This document shows, one piece after another, positions 47,235 to 55,600 of a DNA stretch of 64,000 bases. A program made the translations under genes and the position numbers. The stretch comes from Bradyrhizobium sp. SRL28 (GTDB taxonomy: Bacteria > Pseudomonadota > Alphaproteobacteria > Rhizobiales > Xanthobacteraceae), in assembly GCF_018596315.1 (NCBI RefSeq), contig NZ_JAHEAG010000001.1, forward strand, positions 558,001-622,000. Direction: 5' to 3'. Every line of letters begins with the position of its first letter. The first letter of the stretch is position 1. The notes under the pieces were generated by a model that worked only from the letters and a program-made list of their open reading frames with translations, was not told where the DNA came from and made no database searches.

Positions 47235-47507
47235 GTGGCGCACTGGTCCGATTACGACGAGCGCGAGGAGCGCGAAAGCCACCTCGCCTCCCCGGTCGAA
47301 GCGGTCGCCGAGTTCGCGGCCAACATCGGCGGCGAATATCCGGATCGCGCGTGGCTGCTGCATGACTTCGACGTCTGGGTCGCCAATCCGGCCTATGTCG
47401 GTCCGCCGGTCCCGCACCCCGAAAGCTACGACGAGGAAGATGACTTCATCGGTCCGCGTCAGCCCTATCAACCCCGGCCTTTGGCCGACGACGACATCCC
47501 GTTTTAA
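47235..47507 (+). CDS. Hypothetical acidic protein (GTG start)
   Basis: 90 residues from GTG; MAHWSDYDEREERESHLASP onward. Acidic helical half, then Pro/Tyr-rich tail (PRQPYQPRPLADDDIPF). No family recognised. Confidence 0.6.
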   Translation: MAHWSDYDEREERESHLASPVEAVAEFAANIGGEYPDRAWLLHDFDVWVANPAYVGPPVPHPESYDEEDDFIGPRQPYQPRPLADDDIPF

Positions 47508-47521
47508 CAGAGGAGATCCAA

Positions 47522-47962
47522 GTGCAACTTCTATCTGGCCACATCTCGCCCGAGTCAGCCTACGTGGTCGAGGACTACCCCTACGGCTTCAGGCTGCGGT
47601 GCAAGATCCGTTACTGGATCGAGTTCAAGCCGAAGAAGGGTTTCCGTTTCGTCTCGCAGACGTCGAACCCGAAGGTCGCTGGCCTTGTCTGGAATAAGCC
47701 GAAGGCCTCGGTCTACGCGATGTTCGGTGGCGCGATGTACCTCGACGAAAACGAGCACGTCCAGTTCGCCGCTCTCGGTGAGTACAGCTCTGGCGCGGAA
47801 GCCAAGGCGTGGCAGGAGCAGTATGGCGAGGCGGTGCCGGAAGTCGGCCGCGTGCTGCTGAACAAGTGGGTCGCCGCCAAGGTCGCCTACGATGCCAACA
47901 AGGGCGAGAAGCTGGGCGATGGTTTGCCCGCCGCCCGCAAGGCTTGGAGCGAAGCGCAATGA
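47522..47962 (+). CDS. Conserved phage protein, unknown function (GTG start)
   Basis: 146 residues. MQLLSGHISPESAYVVEDYP, then YGFRLRCKIRYWIEFKPKKG, FRFVSQTSNPK and WNKPKASVY, is a strongly conserved pattern seen in many actinobacterial and alphaproteobacterial phages; I recognise it but know no function. GAGGAG precedes the GTG at 47522. Confidence 0.7.
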   Translation: MQLLSGHISPESAYVVEDYPYGFRLRCKIRYWIEFKPKKGFRFVSQTSNPKVAGLVWNKPKASVYAMFGGAMYLDENEHVQFAALGEYSSGAEAKAWQEQYGEAVPEVGRVLLNKWVAAKVAYDANKGEKLGDGLPAARKAWSEAQ

Positions 47963-48168
47963 AGTCCGTGCGCGACAGAAAACTGGCTGCGGTCTGGAAG
48001 TACAAGCACCGCGACTACAAGGGCCGCATCAATGGCGTGCGCTACGTGATGGTCTACCGCAACGGCACCATGTCGGTGCCGCTGGCTGATCTGACCGACG
48101 CCGAAATCGAAGACGCTTTACCGGCCGCCGTCCGCGCGGCCTTCGCAGAGGAGAATCTCAATGCCTAA
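47959..48168 (+). CDS. Hypothetical protein
   Basis: 69 residues from MKSVRDRKLAAVWKYKHRDY; basic beta-strand half (GVRYVMVYRNGTMSVPL) and an acidic helical half. Coupled by a 4-base overlap. No family named. Confidence 0.6.
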   Translation: MKSVRDRKLAAVWKYKHRDYKGRINGVRYVMVYRNGTMSVPLADLTDAEIEDALPAAVRAAFAEENLNA

Positions 48169-48691
48169 GAAGGACGACGAATACGGTCTGTTGATCGACC
48201 GGGTCAACGAATACGGCTCCGAGAAGGTCACGGTGCATGTCGTTCGCCGCCGCGAGGAAGACGGCAACGTGCCGCTCGGCTGCTCCGGCGATGGCGAGCT
48301 GTACGCAGGCTATGGCTGCCCGAAGCATCTGCTCGGCCTCGTGGTCGATGGGCTCGGCATGTACGGCTTCATCAGCGACACCGACGGCGCGCACATCGGT
48401 GGCGATGTCGAATTTCGCAGCGTCTTTTCCAGTGACGAGCGCAAACTCGGCCGCATGCTCAAGGCCATCAAGCGGGTCAATGTCCGGATCGAGAAGGACC
48501 GGTCCACCGAAGCTGGCGACAAGTTCATTTCGTTCGCCAAGGCGCTGAAGCTGTCGTTCGCGGTGGTCCGCATCGGCGAGCGCCGCCGAGATCCGGACTG
48601 GCGCTTCATGTCGATCGAGGAAGGTCGCAACCGCTACCGCCAGATGATCGAGGAAGCGAGCGCCGAAGTGCTGGCGCGGAAGGTGGCGTGA
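48161..48691 (+). CDS. Hypothetical protein
   Basis: 176 residues. EYGSEKVTVHVVRRREEDGN, then GYGCPKHLLGLVVDGLGMYG and a long basic C-terminal part. No recognised motif. Starts inside the previous gene's last 8 bases; ends by GTGATG overlap with the next. Confidence 0.6.
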   Translation: MPKKDDEYGLLIDRVNEYGSEKVTVHVVRRREEDGNVPLGCSGDGELYAGYGCPKHLLGLVVDGLGMYGFISDTDGAHIGGDVEFRSVFSSDERKLGRMLKAIKRVNVRIEKDRSTEAGDKFISFAKALKLSFAVVRIGERRRDPDWRFMSIEEGRNRYRQMIEEASAEVLARKVA

Positions 48692-49044
48692 TGGCTCCCC
48701 GAAAACTGACCGACGAAATGTACGCCAGCATTCCCGCCCTGATCGCGGAGGGCAAGCGCAAGCTGGAGATTGCTGAACAGTTCGGCGTCAAGCCGGGCAC
48801 GCTACAGGTGATGTGCTGTCGCAAAGGCATATCGCTGCGCCCCGGCGGCAAGCGCAAGCCGCTCGTCGCCCTGTCGCTGCCTTCGCCGTTGCCGTTGAGC
48901 GACAAGACCCTGCGCGCTTTGCGCGACGCTGCCAAGGCCATGGGCACCGACGAAGTCAGCCTCGCTGGCCGACTGCTGGAAATCATCGCCAAGGACAATC
49001 TCTACAACGCCGTGCTCGATCCCGAAGAACTCGTCGCCGCCTGA
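48691..49044 (+). CDS. HTH DNA-binding protein (GcrA/terminase-small-type HTH)
   Basis: 117 residues. MAPRKLTDEMYASIPALIAE, GKRKLEIAEQFGVKPGTLQV is a helix-turn-helix with the sharp turn at FGVKPGTL. The C-terminal half (LRALRDAAKAMGTDEVSLAG) is helical. It may be a small transcription regulator. An alternative start is GTG 48688. Confidence 0.65.
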   Translation: MAPRKLTDEMYASIPALIAEGKRKLEIAEQFGVKPGTLQVMCCRKGISLRPGGKRKPLVALSLPSPLPLSDKTLRALRDAAKAMGTDEVSLAGRLLEIIAKDNLYNAVLDPEELVAA

Positions 49045-49047
49045 CCT

Positions 49048-49092
49048 TTCGCCCCTGCGCATCACGGTGCGCAGAACGAAGCGCCATCCCGG
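49048..49092 (+). ncRNA. Intercistronic RNA element, copy 1
   Basis: TTCG (49048-49051) pairs with CGAA (49077-49080); inside, CTGCGCA (49055-49061) pairs with TGCGCAG (49068-49074) around TCACGG. GCGCCATCCCGG follows. It starts within 4 bases of the HTH gene's stop and precedes the exported protein at 49126. Copies 2 and 3 preserve the pairing with different bases. Confidence 0.65.
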
Positions 49093-49125
49093 TGATCTTC
49101 AAACCAAACGGAGAAATGTAACTTA

Positions 49126-49317
49126 ATGAAACGCGCTATCCTCGCACTGCTCGCCGTCCTCGCCCTCGCTGCCCCGGCATCCGCCACGCCCGGTGCTGTC
49201 AATGCGCAAGGCTGCCACGGCGCACGCGGCAAGATGGGCTACCACTGCCACGGCCACAACTCGACTTCGAAGTTTCGTTCCAGCAATCGCCGCTATGTCG
49301 CGTTCGGTCGCGGCTGA
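49126..49317 (+). CDS. Small exported protein with YHCH motif
   Basis: 63 residues. Signal peptide MKRAILALLAVLALAAPASA, then GCHGARGKMGYHCHGH, a motif found in a class of small extracellular Cys/His proteins and nuclease-linked domains (C-H-x4-K-x-G-Y-H-C-H). It could bind a metal or be a periplasmic effector. First of three exported proteins, each preceded by the same RNA element. Confidence 0.65.
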   Translation: MKRAILALLAVLALAAPASATPGAVNAQGCHGARGKMGYHCHGHNSTSKFRSSNRRYVAFGRG

Positions 49318-49320
49318 CCC

Positions 49321-49365
49321 TTCGCCCCTGCACATCACGGTGTGCAGAACGAAGCGCCATTCCGG
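49321..49365 (+). ncRNA. Intercistronic RNA element, copy 2
   Basis: TTCG (49321-49324) with CGAA (49350-49353); CTGCACA (49328-49334) with TGTGCAG (49341-49347), same TCACGG loop. Relative to copy 1, the stem base G-C changes to A-T on both strands at once, a compensatory change. Confidence 0.7.
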
Positions 49366-49395
49366 CCTTCATCAAACAGGAGACTACCGACAACC

Positions 49396-49719
49396 ATGCG
49401 TAAACTTTTCACTGCCGCCGCGTTCGTTCTGCTGTCCACCGCTGCCTTCGCGAGCGATGAGACCAAGGACTGGTCCGACAAGGAAAACACCTGCGACAAC
49501 GAAACCATCACCGAAGAAATGAAGGAGATGGCAGAGCAGAATCCGCTCGGCCCGCGTGTCATCTACGTCAAGGACGCGACCGAGATTAGCCGCAAGAAGG
49601 ACGAACTGCGCTGCCGCATCACCGTGGTCCATAGCCGTGGCAAGCAGAACGGCACTTTCCGCTTCTTCAATCAGGACGGCCATTCGCTGACTGGCTGGAA
49701 GGCTGGCAACGGTCGCTGA
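49396..49719 (+). CDS. Exported protein
   Basis: 107 residues from MRKLFTAAAFVLLSTAAFAS with signal peptidase I site after AFA. The mature part is acidic then basic, ending in a beta-strand region (DELRCRITVVHSRGKQNGTF, RFFNQDGHSL). The two Cys of the mature part could form a disulphide. Unknown function. AAACAGGAG upstream. Confidence 0.65.
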   Translation: MRKLFTAAAFVLLSTAAFASDETKDWSDKENTCDNETITEEMKEMAEQNPLGPRVIYVKDATEISRKKDELRCRITVVHSRGKQNGTFRFFNQDGHSLTGWKAGNGR

Positions 49720-49722
49720 CGT

Positions 49723-49768
49723 TTCGACACTGTCGCCAGTGTGGCGGCAGCACGAAGCGCCATCCCGG
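49723..49768 (+). ncRNA. Intercistronic RNA element, copy 3
   Basis: TTCG (49723-49726) with CGAA (49753-49756); ACACTG (49727-49732) with CAGTGT (49737-49742) around TCGC; same GCGCCATCCCGG tail. The inner stem has a different sequence but still pairs. Confidence 0.6.
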
Positions 49769-49800
49769 ACCTTCAACAGCAACAGGAGCACCACCAAACT

Positions 49801-50505
49801 ATGAAACGATCTCTACTCGCCGCCGCTGCACTGCTGATGCTCAGCACCGTCGCGGCCTCCGCTTACGAAATAACGTGCGCCGCGCCGCGCGTCGCGCTCG
49901 GCGACGATCCTGCCGACAACAACCCGGTGGTCCGGGTCGATGTCAAATTCATTCCCGAAGAGCATTCGTGGCGCGTTTTTCACTATCGCCAAGACGGCCT
50001 CGTGGTCTCGCGCAGCGAGCAGTACGCCATTCAGGATGCCAGCACCGATAACAAGGCGCAGTGGCAAGGCTCGCTGAACCGTGCGCGGCATCTCTACATG
50101 GTCGGCGAGGTCAAGCGCATCGATGGCGCGATGGTCTATCTGGAGTGGTTGTACGACCGCAAGAAGAACAATCAGCTCGTGATGCACGCCGCCGCACGAT
50201 GCGCCAACAAGACAACGCAGGCGTCGGTCGAATCAACGATGTGGTTTCAGGTCCCGCCCTACGCGAGCAACGGGATCTTGAATGTTCGCAGAGGCCCCGG
50301 CGTCAATCACGGGCTGGTCGGCGTGATCCCGGCCGGACAAGTCGTCAGCGCCTCGCGTTGCGTCCCGCGTGATGACGGCACCGTAGGCGCGGACTGGTGT
50401 CTGGTGACTTGGAACGGCATCACCGGCTGGGCCTCGCAAGCTGTTTTGCTGCCTCTTCAACAAGAATCGGCACCCGCTCCGCGCATCCCGCGACCGACGT
50501 CTTGA
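49801..50505 (+). CDS. Exported protein with SH3-like domain
   Basis: 234 residues from MKRSLLAAAALLMLSTVAAS. After the signal peptide, a beta-rich domain with several Trp (about residues 20-140), then a bacterial SH3 (SH3_3-like) domain (SNGILNVRRGPGVNHGLVGV, IPAGQVVSASRC, WCLVTWNGITGWASQAVL). Such domains bind peptidoglycan or peptides in the periplasm. Third of three exported proteins in one transcript. Confidence 0.75.
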   Translation: MKRSLLAAAALLMLSTVAASAYEITCAAPRVALGDDPADNNPVVRVDVKFIPEEHSWRVFHYRQDGLVVSRSEQYAIQDASTDNKAQWQGSLNRARHLYMVGEVKRIDGAMVYLEWLYDRKKNNQLVMHAAARCANKTTQASVESTMWFQVPPYASNGILNVRRGPGVNHGLVGVIPAGQVVSASRCVPRDDGTVGADWCLVTWNGITGWASQAVLLPLQQESAPAPRIPRPTS

Positions 50506-50513
50506 CCATAGTC

Positions 50514-50549
50514 GGCCGTCTTGTCATTTTTGACAAAACGGCCTATATG
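50514..50549 (+). promoter_or_regulatory. Promoter inside a 30-base palindrome (leaderless gene)
   Basis: GGCCGTCTTGTCA (50514-50526), TTTT, TGACAAAACGGCC (50531-50543) form 13-base arms with one mismatch. TTGTCA (50521-50526) is the -35, with a 17-base spacer and TATATG (50544-50549) as -10. Transcription would start near 50556, at the ATG of 50558. The outer GGCC...GGCCTAT matches the other operators. Confidence 0.85.
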
Positions 50550-50557
50550 GGTGATTC

Positions 50558-50824
50558 ATGACAATGACATCTGACGAATATCGCGCCGCGCTCGACAAGC
50601 TTGGCATCAATCAGCAGGCCGCTGGCCGGTTCTTTGAAGTCGGCAGCCGCACCGCCCGGCGCTGGGCGCTGGGCGAGGCCCGCGTGCCCAACCCGGTGGC
50701 CATGATTCTCCAATTGATGCTAAAGAAGCGGCTCAAGGTGGAGATTCCGATCTGGAACGAACAGGCCCGCGATTTTGACTCGACCCAGATCTGGAAGCTC
50801 TCCGCTGAACGCAAGCTGGAGTAG
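50558..50824 (+). CDS. HTH regulator, candidate repressor of the palindrome regulon (leaderless)
   Basis: 88 residues. MTMTSDEYRAALDKLGINQQ then AAGRFFEVGSRTARRWALGE is a helix-turn-helix (Q-x-x-A-x-x-F-x-x-x-x-R-T-x-x-R-W). The rest is basic and short. No Shine-Dalgarno, and the -10 box ends only 8 bases before ATG, so the mRNA is leaderless, as for lambda cI. The palindrome over its promoter implies autoregulation. A temperate-phage repressor or an early-late switch protein is plausible. Confidence 0.75.
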   Translation: MTMTSDEYRAALDKLGINQQAAGRFFEVGSRTARRWALGEARVPNPVAMILQLMLKKRLKVEIPIWNEQARDFDSTQIWKLSAERKLE

Positions 50825-50828
50825 CGCC

Positions 50829-51032
50829 ATGGCAGAGCCATTCTATGCCGACTTCGACGGACTGCCCTCACGCACGAACGGGCGCGAGGCTTGGGTCTAT
50901 AGCGGCGGCGTCTGGCGCGAGATCAACTCGACCTCGCATGGCGCAAACTCGCAGCCGCTAAGCAAGCAATCGTTCGACCAGTGCTTCCCCAACACCCCGC
51001 CGCTGCCGCCGGAAGCCTTCAAGGATTCGTAA
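50829..51032 (+). CDS. Hypothetical protein
   Basis: 67 residues from MAEPFYADFDGLPSRTNGRE; beta-like with several Ser and Pro at the end. It converges with the gene at 51019-52674 and overlaps its stop by 14 bases. No terminator hairpin is seen between them. Confidence 0.6.
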   Translation: MAEPFYADFDGLPSRTNGREAWVYSGGVWREINSTSHGANSQPLSKQSFDQCFPNTPPLPPEAFKDS

Positions 51033-52674
51033 ATCGGCTGCGGCCATCGACGATCTCCCAGTCGGTGCCCTTGTAGCTGTCGAGCACGCCGCCGTAGAGC
51101 GCCTGCATCTTGGCGTCGAGCGCATCCTTCTCCGGACCCTTCGGCATCACCCGCGCCTTCTCGTACATCTCGTGGCCGCCGCGATTGGTCTTCGCATCCA
51201 GCATCTTGGTCTCGGTGATCTGCACCTCGCCGATCAGCCCGGTCTGGCGGTCGCGAAACAGCAGCGCCCGGTCGGTGTAGTTGGAGCCGGGGATCGTGCG
51301 CCACGGCTCGGCCAGCACCTCGTGCGTGCGCCCCAGCCTGCGGATGACCTCGTCGGCCTGATCCGGATGGGTGAGGATGAAGGCCCCGCGCGCGGTGTCG
51401 GTGACGCGGGCGGCCGGATCTGGCGCACGCTCGGCGATCTTCTGCAGCGTGCGGTCGATGCCCTTGGCGCTCGATGTCTTCGGCCCCGGATCTTTGAATT
51501 TGATGCCCATGTCGGCCGCGATCTTGCGCCCGGCCTCGGCGAAGCTCTTCTGCGCGATCGGCGCGGCGCGGATCACATCGTCGATGGTCTTGACGCTGGA
51601 GCCAGCCACCCAGTCGGCGCGTCGCGCCTTGACCTCGACGTCACCGCGCCCACGCACGCCCGGCCGATAACCGGCAATCGACGGCGCGGTCTTCATCTGC
51701 TCGGCGGTGCCCTCGTCGTAGTCGCTGACAGTGCGGCCATCGCCCCGCGTGTAGCTCAGCCGCTCGGGCGAGCTGTGGACCATGAACACGACGTCGGGCT
51801 CGCCGCCGTTGAATTCCTTGTAGGTCTGCTTGTCCCAGCCGTCCGGCTTGTAGGTCTCATTCCACGCCAGCCGCGCCACGGCCTTGAACCCGGACCGCGC
51901 ATAGAGCGACGGCAGCGCGGTGTCAAAGGCGTCGAGGCGGCGACCGCCCTGCTCTACCGCGAGCTTGAGCGAATTGGCGGCGACGCCCTTGGTCATGTTG
52001 CCCGGATACTTGAACAGCGAGACAATGTCGTCGCCCTTGAGCGCGAAGCCAGACTTGCCGTCCGGCGACATGAACAGCCGCATGCCCTTGTATTCGTCGG
52101 GCTCGTAGACGTGGACGGAGGCACCGAATTCGCCGGTCTTGGCGCGCGTGATGGCGCTGTGGAAGGTCTTGGCACCCTCGGTGCCGCCGTGCTCGTAGAA
52201 GGTGGCGCTTTTCGAGCGCCAGATCGCGACTACATTCCGGCTTCGTTCAGCATCGCTAGGGCTTTCTCGGCTGAAAGCCCCGGATGGTTGGCCATCACTT
52301 CCTGCACCAGCTCCCGGTCCTCCGGGGACAGGCTTGCCAGCACCTTCTGATCCTCCGCCGTCGCCGACGAATTGTCCGCCTTCGGGTGAGCCTGCTGGGT
52401 GTCTGGGATGCTCTGTTTCATTCCATCCTCTATATAGGTCATTTTGTCCGCGCGCAACCAGTGCATCGGCGCGAGCCTTAACCTTGATCCAGCGCGCCGC
52501 GCGCAATTTGGCTTGCTGTGGCTCGACATACGCAGCACGGTGACGCGCACGGATCGGCCCCATGATCTTCTCGTCGATGGGATAGTCCACCGCGCGCAGG
52601 ATCGGCCCGTGCAAATCGGCATCCTGCTTGTTGCCGTCCTTGTCGAGGTAAAAGAATTCGTTGGCTTCAGCCAT
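51019..52674 (-). CDS. Large head-associated protein with GNAT-like and RelA/SpoT-like domains
   Basis: 551 residues. Residues 80-100 contain EHPRHPAGSPEGGQFV, a motif of phage minor-head proteins. Residues 190-310 look GNAT-like (LPSLYARSGFKAVARLAW). Residues 401-551 resemble the RelA/SpoT synthetase fold: VTDTARGAFIL (compare D-x-x-R-G), SNYTDRALLF, IGEVQITETKMLDAK and GGHEMYEKAR (compare E-x-Q-x-x-T and H-x-x-Y). Polymorphic toxin domains at the C-terminus of MuF-type head proteins are known, and RelA-like toxins (ToxSAS) too. Either domain call is by motif only. Overlaps the next large gene by 8 bases. Confidence 0.65.
   Translation of the reverse strand: MAEANEFFYLDKDGNKQDADLHGPILRAVDYPIDEKIMGPIRARHRAAYVEPQQAKLRAARWIKVKARADALVARGQNDLYRGWNETEHPRHPAGSPEGGQFVGDGGGSEGAGKPVPGGPGAGAGSDGQPSGAFSRESPSDAERSRNVVAIWRSKSATFYEHGGTEGAKTFHSAITRAKTGEFGASVHVYEPDEYKGMRLFMSPDGKSGFALKGDDIVSLFKYPGNMTKGVAANSLKLAVEQGGRRLDAFDTALPSLYARSGFKAVARLAWNETYKPDGWDKQTYKEFNGGEPDVVFMVHSSPERLSYTRGDGRTVSDYDEGTAEQMKTAPSIAGYRPGVRGRGDVEVKARRADWVAGSSVKTIDDVIRAAPIAQKSFAEAGRKIAADMGIKFKDPGPKTSSAKGIDRTLQKIAERAPDPAARVTDTARGAFILTHPDQADEVIRRLGRTHEVLAEPWRTIPGSNYTDRALLFRDRQTGLIGEVQITETKMLDAKTNRGGHEMYEKARVMPKGPEKDALDAKMQALYGGVLDSYKGTDWEIVDGRSRFTNP
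52230..52421 (-). CDS. Alternative-frame gene inside the RelA/SpoT-like protein gene
   Basis: 63 residues from MKQSIPDTQQAHPKADNSSA, ending SPEDRELVQEVMANHPGLSA then EKALAMLNEAGM. AGAGGA precedes the ATG by 4 bases, and a palindrome half-site (GACCTATATAG, 52432-52442) with a possible -10 lies just upstream. The peptide reads like a real helical protein although the other frame also encodes conserved motif residues here. It would be an overprinted gene, possibly an accessory or immunity factor. Confidence 0.5.
   Translation of the reverse strand: MKQSIPDTQQAHPKADNSSATAEDQKVLASLSPEDRELVQEVMANHPGLSAEKALAMLNEAGM
52432..52450 (-). promoter_or_regulatory. Operator half-site inside a coding region
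   Basis: On the minus strand, GGACAAAATGACCTATATAG resembles the right half of the 50514 palindrome (GACAAAACGGCCTATATG). TATATA could be a -10 for the alternative-frame gene; the nearest -35-like TTGCGC has a 15-base spacer. Coding constraint on the larger gene makes chance similarity possible. Confidence 0.35.
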
Positions 52675-55600
52675 GCTTCACCCGGCCGACATAATCGTCG
52701 AAGCGCTTCATCGCCTCGGCGTCCTTCAGATTGAGGACGCCGCTCCAGTTGGTGCCGAGCAGCAGATCCTTGCCGCGCGGGCTGTCCGCGACTTTCCAGA
52801 TCGCCTTCGGATCGCGGTCGTGGATCGCATCAAGCAGCGGGTCTTCTTCGGCGTCGTCCAACTCCAGTTGCGGCTCTTCTTCGTCGTCCTCGTCGGGCTC
52901 GATCTCGATGTCGGCCAGACCTAGATCCACCGCGTGACGCAGCTTCTCCGCGTCGTCTTTCTGATCCCAGTATTCCTCCTGATACTCGGCGATGGAATCA
53001 GCCAGATAGGTCGGTGGGTCGATCTCGTCAGCTTCCTTCTCGGCCTTCTCGTTGAAGCCGTCGATCATTTCCTTTTCGAGCTGGTCGCGCATTTCCTGCG
53101 AGAGAAATTGCGACGGGTCGAGCGGCTCGATGCCGGGCAGTGTCTGCTGCGTCGGGTCATAGCCAGCGGGCTCCTGCAGCTTGTCGTCATCGAACGTCAC
53201 TTCAGGATCGTCGCGACCGTCGCCGTACTTCGATTTGTAGTCGAGGCTGATCGCGGCAAAGAGCTGCTGATCGGTGTACGGGATCGGCGTGTCGCCTGCG
53301 TCCTCGCGGGTTTCGCGCGCGGCGGCGAAGGCCTCGGTCGCCCATTCCGGGATGCTGCCTTCGTTGTAGAGATCGACCAGCGAATTCTTGCTGTCCTCCA
53401 GCGCCTGTCCGCTCTCGCGCCAGTTCTGCTCCTCGCTCTCCAGAAATTCCGAGTAGGTGCTGCGCATCCAAGCATCGCGCACATCGGCCTGCCTGTCGCT
53501 CGACAGCATATTCCAGTCGTCGGCCTCGTAAGTGTCGAAGCCCGGTCGAGCGCTGCTGCTGCCGCCGCTGACCCTGCGCTCCAGCGAGGCGCGCAGCTCA
53601 TTCCACGATTCCTGCGTCGGCACGTAGCCGTACTTGGCCCACGCATAGCCGCCGACATCGATGTTGGCGGTGACCCCGACTTTCTCGATGCCGAGTTCGC
53701 GGTAGGTCTCGACGTTGCCCGCGAGCATCTGCTTGCCCATGTCGGCCCCGCGAGAACCCCGGTTGAGCTGGAAGTAGGCGCTGTAAGCGCTCTTGTCATC
53801 GATGTTGATGTCGCGCGTGTAGGTGCCGACGTTGCTGCCTTGGTCGTTCTGGACGTTGCCGCTCAGACTGAACTTGCCGGTGATACCGTAGGCTTGGATT
53901 TTCATGTCGCCGTTGAGGCCGCCCATGAACTTCTGTTTGAACACCGCCGGATCTTCGCCGATGGTCTGATTCCATTTCTCGATCACGGCATCCTGCCGCG
54001 CCTTGTCGCCCTCGATGGCGATCTTGGCCTTGTCGAAATCTTCCTTCTTGGCCTTGCCCTTGCCCTTCGGCTTCGCCGAGCTGCCAGCGCCACCGCCGCC
54101 GCCGGGACCAAACTGGCCGCCGTCAGGCCCGCCCGCAGGCACGCGCGGGTGCTTGCCCTCGTCCCATTCCTTCGACGACCACGGCGCTGGCGCGCCCTCG
54201 CAGGCGAGGCAGACCTTGCCGCACGGCTCGATCAAGAGATCGGCGTCAGCCTCGGCCTCGATGGCGGCGCGGGTCACCAGCTCCTTCTTGCCGAGCTTCT
54301 CCGACTTGCGCCATTTGCGGGCGCAGACGCCGGGAGCCTTCTTCGCGCCGACGCATTTGGTCAGCGCGATGACGCAGCGATCCATGAAGGCGTCGCGCGT
54401 CTCGTCCTTTTCCGGCCACAGCTCGATTTCGGTTTGCTTCGGCTTCTTCGGCTTGCGCTCCAGCAGCGCCTGCGCCTGCGCGCGGATCGTCGGCCAGTCT
54501 AGCTCTTCAGCACCAGCTCGCCGTTCTTCTGTTCGAACAGCGTCCAGTCCTGCAGCTCTTCCGGCAGCTCCATCTCCAGCTCCGCCGTCCATGTCGGCAG
54601 CGGCAGGCCCCACGCCATCTCGATGTAGTTCTCGCGCGTCACCGGCACGCCCGCCTTGTTCATCAATTCGATAATGTCGTTCATGTTTGTCGAGCCCGAT
54701 CAGCTTCGCGATTGCGCTGCGCGTTTGCTCCAGCGTCACCTTCGGATTGTCGTGGTAGGCGTGCCACGCCGCCTCGATGGCGTCCTGCGTTTTCTTGGAG
54801 GCGTTGCCGAAGGTGTCGCGTTTTACCACCCACACCGCCGATTGCAATTGGCGCGGCTGGATGCCCAGCTCCTTGGCCGCCTCGCGGTAGGCCTGCGCGT
54901 AGACCGGATAAAGCCCGGAGAGGCCGGTCTTGACCGACGCGCCCGCCGCCTCCCAGCCTTCCGGCTGATCGACCTTCATCGGCGTGTTGCCGAAATTATG
55001 CGACACCGCCACGGTCGAACCTGAGAGCTGCCGCAACAGCGCGGCTCCGACAGCGTGGGTGTCGATGGTGACGTCACCGTTGGCCGAATGCGGGTCGAGG
55101 ATGTTGTTGTAGAACGAGCGCACCTTGTGCGCGGTCCCCATCGCATCGCTGATGATCTTCAGATCGCCGTTGGCTTCCAGCGCCCTCACCGCGTTGGTGA
55201 TCGCGGGCAGCGACTGCCAGACCACTTTAGCAGGCGAGCCGTCCTTGTTGCGCGTCACCTCGCCCAGCGCGCCGTTCGGCAGCACGGTCCGGTAAGCCGG
55301 GTTGTTGTGGGTCTCGTCGTAGGTTCGAATCCACAGCGCCTTCTCGGCTGGGCTGGTCAGCTCGCCCAGCGTCTTGCCGCGCACCAGATCGACCACCTTC
55401 TGATTCTTCGCGGACCACAGCGTCTTGGACTTCTCGTCCATCTCTTTCGACCAGACGGTGCCCTGCTGTTTCTTGTAGGTCTGCAGCAGCATGTCCGCGA
55501 TGTGGACGTTCTGATCCCAGTCCTTGGTCGGCGACAGCGCCGCATAGACGGCGGCGACGCTGGCGTCGTTGAAGCCATAGAGCTTGACGCGGTCATCGAC

